26,593 nt of DNA from an uncultured Oscillospiraceae bacterium (GCA_944387745.1 CALXGD010000131.1:1-26593), one strand, 5' to 3'. Shown: positions 7,502 to 14,878, numbered from the stretch's first letter. Notes: generated by a model from the letters alone, not told the origin. Made by a program: numbers and translations.

Positions 7502-8989
7502 ATGGCCAAGCAGGGCTTTGACAACGGCCTTTATTTAAAGCTCCAGTCCCAGCATATTCAGGAGCGCATCGCCCAGTTCGGGGGCAAGCTGTATCTGGAG
7601 TTCGGCGGAAAGCTCTTTGACGACTACCACGCCAGCCGGGTGCTGCCCGGCTTCGAGCCGGACAGTAAGATCCGTATGCTGGCTCAGATGAAGGACAAGG
7701 CGGAGATCATCATCGCCATCAACGCCGGGGACATTGAAAAGAATAAGGTCCGCGGGGATTTGGGCATCACCTATGACAGCGACGTGCTCCGGCTCATTGA
7801 CGCCTTCCGGTCCAAGGACCTGTATGTGGGCAGCGTGGTGGTCACCCAGTACGCCGGGCAGCCCGCTGCCGACGCCTTCCAGAAGCGCCTGGAATCTCTT
7901 GGGGTGCCGGTCTACCGCCACTACCCCATCCCCGGCTACCCGCACAACATCGCAAAAATTGTCTCCGACGAGGGGTACGGGAAAAATGACTATATCCAGA
8001 CCACCCGCCCCCTGGTGGTGGTCACCGGCCCAGGCCCAGGGAGCGGGAAGATGGCCACCTGCCTCTCCCAGCTCTACCACGAGTACAAGCGGGGCGTCAC
8101 TGCCGGCTATGCCAAGTTTGAGACCTTCCCCATTTGGAACCTGCCCCTGAAACACCCGGTGAACCTGGCCTATGAGGCGGCCACCGCCGACCTGGACGAC
8201 GTGAACATGATCGACCCCTTCCACCTCCAGGCCTACGGGGAGACCACAGTAAACTACAACCGGGACGTGGAGGTGTTCCCCGTTCTGGCGGCCATGTTTG
8301 AAAAGATCACCGGCTCCTGTCCCTATAAATCCCCCACGGACATGGGGGTAAACATGGCTGGCAAGTGTATCTACGACGACCAGGCAGTCCAGGAGGCCGC
8401 CAAGCAGGAGATTGTCCGCCGGTACTACGACGCCCAGTGCGAGCTGCGCCAGGGCAAGGGCTCCGAGCAGATCGTGTACAAGCTGGAGCTACTTATGCAG
8501 CAGGCGGGCGTCACTCCGGACATCCGCAAAGTGGTGGCGGTGGCCAACGGCGTAGCCGAACAGACCGGCGAGCCGGCCATGGCCATCGAGCTGCCTGACG
8601 GGGAGATTATTACCGGCAAAACCTCCGAGCTCATGGGCTGCTCCGCCGCCGCCCTCCTGAACGCCCTGAAGGCCCTCTCCGGGGTGGGGGGGCACGGGGT
8701 CCACCTCATCGCTCAGAGTGCTATTGAGCCCATCCAGACTGTCAAGGTGAAGTATCTGGGGTCCAGCAACCCCCGCCTCCACAGCGACGAGATTTTGATC
8801 GCCCTGGCCGCCTCCGCCAATCTGGATGAGCAGGCCCAGGCTGCCCTTAAATCTCTGGCAGCCCTCAGCGGATGCCAGGCCCACTGCTCCGTCATCCTCT
8901 CCCCCCCTGACGAGGGGACCTATAAGAAGCTGGGTCTCCAGCTCACCTGTGAGCCTCAGTATCAGACCAATAATTTATATCACCGGTAA
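7502..8989 (+). CDS. DUF1846 (UPF0371) family protein
   Basis: The 495-aa protein matches the usual length of this family. Recognisable segments are the N-terminal GFDNGLYLKLQS...IQERI, the VGSVVVTQY region, YPIPGYPHN, a P-loop-like TGPGPGSGKMATCLSQLYHE (GPGPGSGK at 176-183), KFETFPIWNLPLKHPVNLAYEAATADL, and the C-terminal NPRLHSDEILIALAAS. Family members have known structures, but the reaction is not established; the glycine-rich loop suggests nucleotide or phosphate binding. AAAGGAG sits 7 bases before the ATG. It is a single-gene unit, with its own promoter upstream and a strong hairpin downstream. Confidence 0.93.
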   Translation: MAKQGFDNGLYLKLQSQHIQERIAQFGGKLYLEFGGKLFDDYHASRVLPGFEPDSKIRMLAQMKDKAEIIIAINAGDIEKNKVRGDLGITYDSDVLRLIDAFRSKDLYVGSVVVTQYAGQPAADAFQKRLESLGVPVYRHYPIPGYPHNIAKIVSDEGYGKNDYIQTTRPLVVVTGPGPGSGKMATCLSQLYHEYKRGVTAGYAKFETFPIWNLPLKHPVNLAYEAATADLDDVNMIDPFHLQAYGETTVNYNRDVEVFPVLAAMFEKITGSCPYKSPTDMGVNMAGKCIYDDQAVQEAAKQEIVRRYYDAQCELRQGKGSEQIVYKLELLMQQAGVTPDIRKVVAVANGVAEQTGEPAMAIELPDGEIITGKTSELMGCSAAALLNALKALSGVGGHGVHLIAQSAIEPIQTVKVKYLGSSNPRLHSDEILIALAASANLDEQAQAALKSLAALSGCQAHCSVILSPPDEGTYKKLGLQLTCEPQYQTNNLYHR

Positions 8990-9016
8990 ACTACAATTGT
9001 TTGAACTGCGCAGCGA

Positions 9017-9060
9017 GGCGCCTCTGGGAGATTCTTCTCCCAGAGGCGCCCGTTAGATTT
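9017..9060 (+). terminator. Hairpin terminator after the DUF1846 gene
   Basis: GGCGCCTCTGGGAG (9017-9030), loop ATTCTT, CTCCCAGAGGCGCC (9037-9050): a 14-bp perfect stem 27 bases after the stop. The T tract that follows is weak (CGTTAGATTTTG), but the stem is very stable. Confidence 0.75.
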
Positions 9061-9379
9061 TGTAGACAGTGTAACTTTGCTACAGGGGCGGTACATTGGG
9101 TCCTTGTACCGGTGAAACAGTGCGGTGATGTCATCCACTCCGGCTCCGCCTTTCGAGTCTGTTTTTTCAAGCGCTCTGTCTATAAAACGCTTTACTGGGA
9201 CGGATTGTCTCAGAGGTTCCAGAAATTTTTAGGAGGGATCTAGCCCCTTATAGCGAAGCCGCCTGAACTGCCAGCTGCCTCTGGCTGCGTTGCCCCTCCC
9301 CATTTGGTTTAGGACCTTACTGGCGGCGGGCAGGAGAGCGGCAGTTTATCCCGCTGGAGAAATGTTCAGGTTAATTTTG
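9061..9379 (+). other. Non-coding stretch before the injection-system cluster
   Basis: No convincing gene is visible: the open frame across 9001-9243 includes the terminator hairpin, has no ribosome site and no recognisable protein pattern. A 7-bp inverted repeat, CGGTACA (9089-9095) and TGTACCG (9105-9111), is the only clear structure and could be an operator or small hairpin. A GGAGGG-like motif near 9233 is followed at once by a stop. No tRNA, insertion sequence or attachment site is seen. Confidence 0.5.
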
Positions 9380-9408
9380 TTGCATTGCCGCGTAACATCT
9401 GGTATTAT
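9380..9408 (+). promoter_or_regulatory. Promoter of the contractile injection cluster
   Basis: TTGCAT (9380-9385), 17 bases, TATTAT (9403-9408), with TGG just before the -10 as an extended -10 element. It lies about 40 bases before the first gene of the cluster, and no later promoter of equal quality was noticed up to the sheath gene. Confidence 0.7.
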
Positions 9409-9450
9409 TAAACTGATTAGGTTGGAAAAGTGTGGATAGTGGGGAGCAAA

Positions 9451-9816
9451 ATGAGGATTGCCATATGTGAAAACAGCCAGGCATCGGCAGATGAACTCCA
9501 ATTATGGGTTCAACAGTATTGTATGTTGTATCAGATCCCCGCTGTGTTCCAATGCTTCCTCTCCCCCGGCGCCTTTTCAGAGGCCAAAGAGCAGTTTGAC
9601 ATCGTGTTTATGGGCTTTGGCGGCAACATCGGATTTTATCAGGTGCGGCTTCTGCGGGAGCGGGACCGGCTGTGCCGGATCGTTCTTGTGGATGATACCC
9701 AGGAGTATGCGGTGCGCTGCGTGCGTCTGCACTGTACTGATTTTATATTGCGGCCGGTGAGTTTTCAGCGGGTGGTGCAGAGCCTGCGCCTTGCATTGGG
9801 GGGGTGGAGGGCTTGA
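9451..9816 (+). CDS. Degenerate LytTR-type response-regulator receiver domain (pseudo-receiver)
   Basis: The 121-aa protein follows the receiver fold of AgrA/LytR-like regulators: MRIAICENS at the start, FDIVFMGFGG where FDLVFLDIQM is usual, then EYAVRCVRLHCTDFILRPVSFQRV where the family has EYALEAF..ALDYLLKPVSFERL. The key residues are gone: the acidic pair is Glu7-Asn8, the phospho-acceptor aspartate is Gly55, and the conserved lysine is Arg101. There is no LytTR or other output domain. It is therefore unlikely to be phosphorylated, and a protein-interaction or sensing role is inferred. The ATG at 9451 has GGGGAG 4 bases upstream; a GTG at 9430 is the longer option. It overlaps the next gene by 13 bases and heads the cluster. 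Confidence 0.75.
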   Translation: MRIAICENSQASADELQLWVQQYCMLYQIPAVFQCFLSPGAFSEAKEQFDIVFMGFGGNIGFYQVRLLRERDRLCRIVLVDDTQEYAVRCVRLHCTDFILRPVSFQRVVQSLRLALGGWRA

Positions 9817-10871
9817 GCTGGCTGCAAATCAAACAAAAGCGGAGCGTAGAACCGGCCAAGAGAGCCGAGCCTCAAACCCGGGCTCTGCAGCAGCAGTTGG
9901 CCTGGGCGGCTGGAACGGAACACTTTCAGCACCGGGATCCCCTCTATCATGTCACTGAGAGCTTTCAGCAGACCTTCGACGCCATGGGCCGGCGCCATGG
10001 ACAGGAGCTGGCGGAGGGCCGTGGGGAGCCTACGGCGGGAATGGGTCAACCAGACCAGCCGGAGATGGAGGAAATGCCAGACCTCACCTCGGCCCGCGCT
10101 TTTTATGAGCGCTCGCAGCCAGACGAACAGGAGATGATACGCCGTTTCTCCGAGACAGCCTTTCAGAGAGGCACACTCTCCGGGGCCGTGCTGGAGGGGA
10201 CGGGGCAGATGATGCTGTTCTCCTGCTTAAAAAAAACGGTGGGCCAATCCCAGCCGGATAAGTGGCAGCAGCGGAAGCTCTTTGAGAAGGCGTCTCCCAC
10301 CCGCAATGTTCCGGGCCACAGTCCGGACAAAGTGATCTTTAACCGGGGCTTTACCGACAGTGCGGTGGGCCTGGTGGTAGACACCCTGCGGGATGCCCGC
10401 CGGACTGTGGAGGATTTACAGGATCTGGCTCTGGGAAGAAGCGAGATGGGGGAGGCGGGGGCGACAACTTTGCGCGCCATGTACCCGTTTTTGGACGACA
10501 GCCGAGAGCGGGAGCTGCTGATCCAGTACCGGCAGCAGCTGCAGCAGGCGGAGGAGAGCGGAGAGAAAGCGGCTCTTCAGAATGCGATTGCCCGGATGGA
10601 GGCCCTGGTGGCCAAAAAGGCTCAGATGAAGCAGGAGTTTGTCAATAAGCTTCGATTCCTCTCCGACCGGGCCACGGAGGCCCTGTCTGTTTTTACCGAA
10701 CCTGGTTTTTCTCTGGCCTTGGACCTGGCCCTGCGGGAGGCGGTGGGGGCGGAGGAACCGCCCCCGGAGGAGGGGGGAGAGGACGATGGAGCAGCACAGC
10801 CAGGCGCAGGAGCGCCAGACAATACGGCGGGAGGACCTCCGGAGGGAGGAAGTCAGGCGGCAAAGCCCTGA
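9804..10871 (+). CDS. Hypothetical helical protein in the CIS leader module
   Basis: This 355-aa soluble protein is not recognised. It is mostly charged helix: a basic N-terminus, a YHVTESFQQTFDAMGRRHGQE segment, a central region with DSAVGLVVDTLRDARRTVED, a likely coiled coil at about residues 235-290 (RERELLIQYRQQLQQAEESG onward), and a Pro/Gly/Glu-rich, probably disordered tail from about 315. The start is uncertain: GTG 9804 overlaps the previous gene, and TTG 9813 has GGAGG too close. Its last 86 bases overlap the next gene in another frame. Position directly before the tail genes suggests a regulatory, assembly or cargo-related role, which is inference only. Confidence 0.65.
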   Translation: MEGLSWLQIKQKRSVEPAKRAEPQTRALQQQLAWAAGTEHFQHRDPLYHVTESFQQTFDAMGRRHGQELAEGRGEPTAGMGQPDQPEMEEMPDLTSARAFYERSQPDEQEMIRRFSETAFQRGTLSGAVLEGTGQMMLFSCLKKTVGQSQPDKWQQRKLFEKASPTRNVPGHSPDKVIFNRGFTDSAVGLVVDTLRDARRTVEDLQDLALGRSEMGEAGATTLRAMYPFLDDSRERELLIQYRQQLQQAEESGEKAALQNAIARMEALVAKKAQMKQEFVNKLRFLSDRATEALSVFTEPGFSLALDLALREAVGAEEPPPEEGGEDDGAAQPGAGAPDNTAGGPPEGGSQAAKP

Positions 10872-11178
10872 ACAGGGGTCACTCGCCGCCGCCGGACTGA
10901 CAGCCCGGGCGCTGCTGGCCGGAGCGCCTCTGTGGGAGCTGCCTCCAGCCAACCTGGAGGAGCTGGCCGGACGCTTGGGCAATCAGGAGATGCTGGCTCT
11001 GCTGAAGCGCAGTGGGCCGCAGACGGAGGAGGTGCCCTTCCGCCTGCCGCTGGAAGAACTGGAGACAGCCCCCTTCCCCGTGCCAGAGGTGCAGGCAGGG
11101 CTGACGCAGCCCCCGGAGGAGCTGGCTGTGTTGGATGAAGTGACAGCCGCCTTTAATCCTGCCGAGCTGTGGGAGTAG
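10786..11178 (+). CDS. Hypothetical small protein with an LGNQ-type motif
   Basis: The 130-aa product has an Arg/Glu/Gln-rich N-terminus, then LEELAGRLGNQEMLALLKR (about 57-75) and a Pro/Glu-rich C-terminal half ending NPAELWE. The LGNQxxLxLLK pattern recalls the IGNxAVxxLLQ motif near the N-terminus of many eCIS-associated DUF4157 proteins, but no HExxH protease motif is present. The ATG at 10786 has AGGGGGGAGAGG just upstream; an earlier in-frame start (10639) would give a Pro/Arg-rich extension lying wholly inside the previous gene. The 86-base overlap with the preceding gene is unusually long. Function unknown. Confidence 0.6.
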   Translation: MEQHSQAQERQTIRREDLRREEVRRQSPEQGSLAAAGLTARALLAGAPLWELPPANLEELAGRLGNQEMLALLKRSGPQTEEVPFRLPLEELETAPFPVPEVQAGLTQPPEELAVLDEVTAAFNPAELWE

Positions 11179-11191
11179 GGGGCGAGCCACT

Positions 11192-11644
11192 TTGAAGAAT
11201 TTTGACCTGCCCCCCCGAGGGGCGGAGGAACTGCGGGCTCTCCTGGAGCGCAGCGGTGTGGATTTTCGGCGGGAGGGGGACCGATTTCGGTTTCTCTTTA
11301 CCAGCCGGGGCTGCAAATGGCAGACAGTGTGCGATTGCCGGGGAGACCTGGTGCTCATCTACGGTGTCCACCCGGCCCGGGTGACCAGACCGGAACAGGC
11401 GCTGGAGCTGTGCTCAGAGCTGAATAGCCGGCTGATTCAGGGGAGCTTTTTTCTCCGGGAGGAGCGGCTGATCTTCCGCACCAGCGCCAAACTCACAGAA
11501 CGCTTTGACGCGCAGGAGCGTATTGCTGTTGCGCTGGAATACAACGCCGCTGTGCTCTCCAGCTGTTGGGAGCAGCTGTCGGCCGGGGTGCGCGGCCCCA
11601 CAGAATTTCCTTTGAATCCAGGCGCGGCCCAGGGCTCCGTCTAA
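11192..11644 (+). CDS. YbjN / type III secretion chaperone-like fold protein
   Basis: The 150-aa protein starts at TTG after a GGGGGCGAG site. Its layout is a short helix (EELRALLERSGVDFR), a run of strands (DRFRFLFTSR, KWQTVCDCRGDLVLIYGVHP), a long helix (RPEQALELCSELNSRLIQ), two more strands (GSFFLREERLIFRTS) and a final helix (EYNAAVLSSCWEQL). This matches the YbjN family, which shares the fold of CesT/Tir-type secretion chaperones. In an injection cluster, a chaperone for cargo or for the neighbouring disordered proteins is a reasonable inference. The family call is by pattern and untested. Confidence 0.6.
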   Translation: MKNFDLPPRGAEELRALLERSGVDFRREGDRFRFLFTSRGCKWQTVCDCRGDLVLIYGVHPARVTRPEQALELCSELNSRLIQGSFFLREERLIFRTSAKLTERFDAQERIAVALEYNAAVLSSCWEQLSAGVRGPTEFPLNPGAAQGSV

Positions 11645-11757
11645 AGCTTCGGGAAAGGGAGACAACATCCCACCCCGGGGCGTGCGGCGGGCTTTGAGGC
11701 AGTGCTTTTGGAGAAATCAATCTATAGATCCAGGCAAAATTTAATCATAGAATAGAA

Positions 11758-11813
11758 AGGAGGGGCGCTTCACGTCCGGCCCCCAGCCGATCCGTGAGGC
11801 GTGAAGCAAAGAC
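11758..11813 (+). promoter_or_regulatory. Shine-Dalgarno separated from the sheath start by a hairpin
   Basis: AGGAGGGG lies at 11758-11765, but the sheath ATG is 48 bases later. Between them GCTTCACG (11767-11774) pairs perfectly with CGTGAAGC (11800-11807), with an inner CGGC/GCCG stem (11777-11780 with 11786-11789). Folding leaves only seven bases between the Shine-Dalgarno and the ATG, the ideal spacing. No other good ribosome site is nearer. The pattern resembles the leader of T4 gene 38. Confidence 0.65.
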
Positions 11814-13574
11814 ATGGCAGAGTATTTATCCCCGGGCGTTTACGTAGAGGAGTATGATTCCGGCGCGACCCCAATGCAGGGCGTGAGCACCAGCACCGCA
11901 GGCTTTGTAGGCCTGGCGGAGCGGGGACCAGTGATCGGTCAGCCCCAGCTGGTTACCAGCTTCGCCGACTATAAGCGGATGTACGGAGGCTACCTGAGTG
12001 AGGCCGCCTGCGGAAATAACCGCTTCTTGCCCTATGCGGTGGAGCAGTTCTTCGCCAACGGCGGCTCCCGGGCCTACATTATGCGGGTGGTGCCCGGCGA
12101 TGCCAAGGTGGGCGGCTGCACCTCCGGCGTGCTGAAATTCGCCGCCGCCAATCCTGGCGCCTGGGCGGAAAACGTACGGATTACTGTGGCTCCGGCTTCC
12201 AAGGCTAAGACCCAGGTTCTGGCGGTGAACGGGGCCGATCTGACCCTGAAAAATGCCGACGGCTTCAACCCCGGCGACGTGGTGGAGCTCTTTGACGGCA
12301 AGACCTCCGCTTACGCCACCATCAAGAGTGCACTGGACCGGACCATCACTCTGGACGTCCCCTGTCCCCTGGACGTGGCCGATGCCAAGGTGGGCACCGC
12401 CAAGTACATCCGCACCTGTGAAATCACCATTACTGCCCGGCTGGACGACATGGAAGAGGTCTATGAGAATCTGTCCCTGAAGGCCGGCTCCCTGAACTGC
12501 GCGGCTGTCAGAACCGCCAAATCTGCCCTGATCCGGGTGGAGGTGATGGAGGGCAAGGCCGCTCCCGCCCCTGCAAAGGAGAAGGATAAGGACGGCAAAG
12601 AGGTCTCCGCCCCCAAGATGGCATCCATTGTGCCCTATGAGCTGTGCGGCGGCACGGGCGGCGAGCTGCTGCTCACCCTCCAGGGAGGCGGCAACGGCTC
12701 TGTACTAACCGCCACCCCCGATACCTTCCTGGGACGGGACGACGGTCCGGGCCGCCGTACCGGCCTGCAGGCCTTCCAGGAGAACAGTAGCGTCTCCATT
12801 CTGGCGATTCCTGGCATCACTGCGCCGGAGGTACAGTCCGCCCTCATCGGCTTCTGTGAGAGCCAGAAGAGCTGCTTTGCCATCCTGGATATCCCCATGG
12901 AGCTGAAAAAGACCAACGACGTGGCGAACTTCCGGGATATGTACGACTCCACCTATGCAGCCATGTATCACCCCTGGCTGGAGATGTATGACGCCGGCGC
13001 CAAGCGCTCCGCCTATTTCCCGCCCTCCGGCGCCATGGCCGGCATCTATGCCCGCACCGACAACGAGCGCGGTGTCCATAAGGCCCCTGCGAATGAGGTG
13101 GTCCGGGGCTGCACGGGTCTCTCCTGCAGCTATAACAACGGTGAGCAGGACATCCTCAACCCCATGGGCGTGAACCTGATCCGGGCCTTCCCCGGCCGGG
13201 GCATCCGTGTGTGGGGCGCCCGCACCATCAGCTCCAATGGCCTGTGGAAGTATCTAAACGTCCGCCGCCTGTTCATCTATGTAGAGGAGTCCATCAAGGC
13301 CAACACCAACTGGGTGGTATTTGAGCCCAACTCCTCCACCTTGTGGAGCCGGGTGACCCGCACCATCGAGACCTTCCTGGCCACCTGCTGGCGGGACGGT
13401 GCTCTGGCGGGGTCCTCCCCCTCTGAGGCCTTCTTTGTGGAGTGCGGCCCCACGACTATGACTCAGGACGATATTGACAACGGCCGGCTCATCTGCCAGA
13501 TCGGAATCGCCCCGGTGAAGCCCGCTGAGTTCGTCATCTTCCGGATCACCCAGAAAACCGCCGCCGGCGAGTAA
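11814..13574 (+). CDS. Contractile tail sheath protein
   Basis: The 586-aa protein begins with the classic sheath signature LSPGVYVEE, then STAGFVGLAERGP and a run of variable domains. The conserved C-terminal domain follows: GVNLIRAFPGRGIRVWGARTIS, WKYLNVRRLFIYVEESI, VFEPNSSTLWSRVTRTIETF, and a final strand (GIAPVKPAEFVIFRITQ) used for handshake links between subunits. Sheath contracts to drive the inner tube into a target. A Lys/Asp-rich loop (KEKDKDGKE, near residue 258) is probably surface-exposed. Only one sheath gene is seen, where Afp and PVC have three. Translation probably depends on the hairpin leader just upstream. Tube 1 follows. Confidence 0.96.
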   Translation: MAEYLSPGVYVEEYDSGATPMQGVSTSTAGFVGLAERGPVIGQPQLVTSFADYKRMYGGYLSEAACGNNRFLPYAVEQFFANGGSRAYIMRVVPGDAKVGGCTSGVLKFAAANPGAWAENVRITVAPASKAKTQVLAVNGADLTLKNADGFNPGDVVELFDGKTSAYATIKSALDRTITLDVPCPLDVADAKVGTAKYIRTCEITITARLDDMEEVYENLSLKAGSLNCAAVRTAKSALIRVEVMEGKAAPAPAKEKDKDGKEVSAPKMASIVPYELCGGTGGELLLTLQGGGNGSVLTATPDTFLGRDDGPGRRTGLQAFQENSSVSILAIPGITAPEVQSALIGFCESQKSCFAILDIPMELKKTNDVANFRDMYDSTYAAMYHPWLEMYDAGAKRSAYFPPSGAMAGIYARTDNERGVHKAPANEVVRGCTGLSCSYNNGEQDILNPMGVNLIRAFPGRGIRVWGARTISSNGLWKYLNVRRLFIYVEESIKANTNWVVFEPNSSTLWSRVTRTIETFLATCWRDGALAGSSPSEAFFVECGPTTMTQDDIDNGRLICQIGIAPVKPAEFVIFRITQKTAAGE

Positions 13575-13613
13575 GCCGATCCCACATCAATGAAAGAAAG
13601 GACGAGAAGAGAA

Positions 13614-14096
13614 ATGGCCATCAATTATCCATACAGAGTATTTCGGTATCAGGTGGAGATCGACGGGATCAGCCGCGCGGGTTTCTCAGAAGTGTCCGGC
13701 ATGAGCTCCTCCACCGACGCCGTGGAGTACCGGGAGGGCGACGACCTGCGCAATACTCCCCGGAAGCTGCCTGGCCTGACTAAGTTCAGCAATGTGACGC
13801 TGCGCTGGGGCGTGTCGGACGACGAGGACTTCCTGGAGTGGCTCTACTCCGTAGCCCCCACGAATACTGCCCCTCCCACCGGCCTGGTCCGCCACAATGT
13901 GACCATCACCCTTATTGACGACGCAGGCAACCCGGGGCCCTCCTGGAACCTGATCAACGCCTGGCCTGTAGGCTACACCGTTCCGGACCTGAACGGCATG
14001 GGCGGCGAGGTGGCCATCCAGTCCCTGGAGCTGTGCCATGAAGGCTTAGAGCGCGTGCCCGGCGCTGCGGCTGCCGGCGAGCCCTCGGCCATCTGA
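13614..14096 (+). CDS. Inner tube protein 1 (gp19/Afp1-like)
   Basis: The 160-aa protein has the tail-tube pattern: YPYRVFRYQVEIDGISRAGF, SEVSGMSSSTDAVEYREG, LPGLTKFSNVTLRWG, DFLEWL, and the closing VGYTVPDLNGMG...SLELCHEGLERV. It is expected to stack as hexameric rings inside the sheath. The start at 13614 (MAINYP) is preceded by GAAGAG and AAAGGA; the ATG at 13590 has no ribosome site. It follows the sheath by 39 bases and is the likely main tube subunit. A strong hairpin follows its stop. Confidence 0.93.
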   Translation: MAINYPYRVFRYQVEIDGISRAGFSEVSGMSSSTDAVEYREGDDLRNTPRKLPGLTKFSNVTLRWGVSDDEDFLEWLYSVAPTNTAPPTGLVRHNVTITLIDDAGNPGPSWNLINAWPVGYTVPDLNGMGGEVAIQSLELCHEGLERVPGAAAAGEPSAI

Positions 14097-14113
14097 TTCT
14101 GATGTCTCTCTCA

Positions 14114-14143
14114 CAGCCCACAGGCGGTTCCGCCTGTGGGCTG
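14114..14143 (+). promoter_or_regulatory. Stable hairpin after sheath-tube, no T tract
   Basis: CAGCCCACAGGCG (14114-14126) pairs perfectly with CGCCTGTGGGCTG (14131-14143), loop GTTC. The next bases are CGGGGAATT, so it lacks the T run of an intrinsic terminator. It most likely protects the 3' end of a sheath-tube message or partly limits readthrough, helping make more sheath and tube than baseplate. Confidence 0.65.
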
Positions 14144-14176
14144 CGGGGAATTACCGCCTGCGCATAGGAGGACATT

Positions 14177-14536
14177 ATGCAGACTGAATTTGAATTTGAG
14201 CTGCCCAAGGGCTATGTGGACCAGAATGGAGATCTGCACAAGCGGGGCACCATGCGCCTTGCTACGGCAGCTGACGAGATCCTGCCTTTGCGGGATCCCA
14301 GGGTCCAACAGAACTCGGGTTACCTCACCATCATCCTGCTCTCCCGGGTAATTACAAAGCTGGGTACTTTGAGCACCATCAATACCCGAGTGATTGAGAA
14401 CCTGTTTACCATGGATTTGGCCTATCTCCAGGACATGTACCAGCGTATCAACATGTCCGAGATGCCCCGCTATCAGATCACCTGTCCCCACTGCAACCAG
14501 CAGTTTGAGGTGCCGCTGGATTTTTTGCTGGGCTAG
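14177..14536 (+). CDS. Tail-assembly-chaperone-position protein with a C-terminal CxxC
   Basis: The 119-aa protein runs MQTEFEFELPKGYVD, then TMRLATAADEILPLRDPRV, YLTIILLSRVITKLG, and ends CPHCNQQFEVPLDFLLG, with C103 and C106 as a possible half zinc site. Small proteins of this kind are found between tube genes in eCIS clusters and are usually annotated as tail assembly proteins. The ATG is preceded by AGGAGG with about 6 bases between. The 3' end carries T TTT TTG (14521-14527) with GAGGTG eight bases before it, and the -1 frame stays open through the next ORF, so a frameshifted 226-aa product is possible. Confidence 0.85.
   Translation: MQTEFEFELPKGYVDQNGDLHKRGTMRLATAADEILPLRDPRVQQNSGYLTIILLSRVITKLGTLSTINTRVIENLFTMDLAYLQDMYQRINMSEMPRYQITCPHCNQQFEVPLDFLLG
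14521..14527 (+). promoter_or_regulatory. Candidate -1 ribosomal frameshift site
   Basis: T TTT TTG is in phase with the upstream gene as X XXY YYZ, three codons before its stop. GAGGTG (14507-14512) is SD-like and at a distance known to stimulate -1 shifts. No convincing downstream stem-loop was found. A shift joins the upstream gene to the DUF6760-like frame with no intervening stop. Confidence 0.5.
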
Positions 14537-14580
14537 AGTGGGCTTCTCAGGAGAATGAGGGGCTCCCCATCCGGCGAGTT

Positions 14581-14856
14581 TTGCCGCCGGAGCCGGAGGA
14601 GGAGGTGCGCTTTCCCTGGCAGGCCATTCCACGGCCGGCGGAGAGCCCCTTGTCCCCGAAGCACACCCGGGGGGTGTCGCTCTACCCTCAGGAGCGCCTG
14701 TACCAGGAGATGGCGTTTCTGGCCTACTATCTCCACTGGTCCAATGAGGATCTGATGGAGCTGGATCACTGGGAGCGGCGGCGTTGGTGCCGCGAGGTGT
14801 CAGCTATCAACAAAAAGCTCAGCGGCGACAGCCAAAAGAGCGTTGAATTTCGATAG
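14581..14856 (+). CDS. DUF6760-like small CIS protein, possibly made by frameshift
   Basis: The C-terminal part, SLYPQERLYQEMAFLAYYLH with HWERRRWCREVSAINKKLS (about residues 33-80), matches the short DUF6760-type proteins found in eCIS clusters. The only start codon in frame near the beginning is TTG 14581, and no ribosome site precedes it. The first ATG in frame (14710) falls inside the conserved part with its purine tract directly against it. The frame is open upstream to the slippery site at 14521, which favours expression as a -1 extension of the preceding gene. Its role in assembly is not known. Confidence 0.75.
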   Translation: MPPEPEEEVRFPWQAIPRPAESPLSPKHTRGVSLYPQERLYQEMAFLAYYLHWSNEDLMELDHWERRRWCREVSAINKKLSGDSQKSVEFR

Positions 14857-14878
14857 AAACGGCAGGTGAGAACACCCC

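Noticed and set aside
9001..9243. 80-codon open frame after DUF1846
   Set aside because: It spans the terminator hairpin, lacks a ribosome site and shows no protein-like pattern.
11645..11757. A separate promoter for the sheath gene
   Set aside because: AT-rich segments are present, but no -35/-10 pair with acceptable spacing was found.
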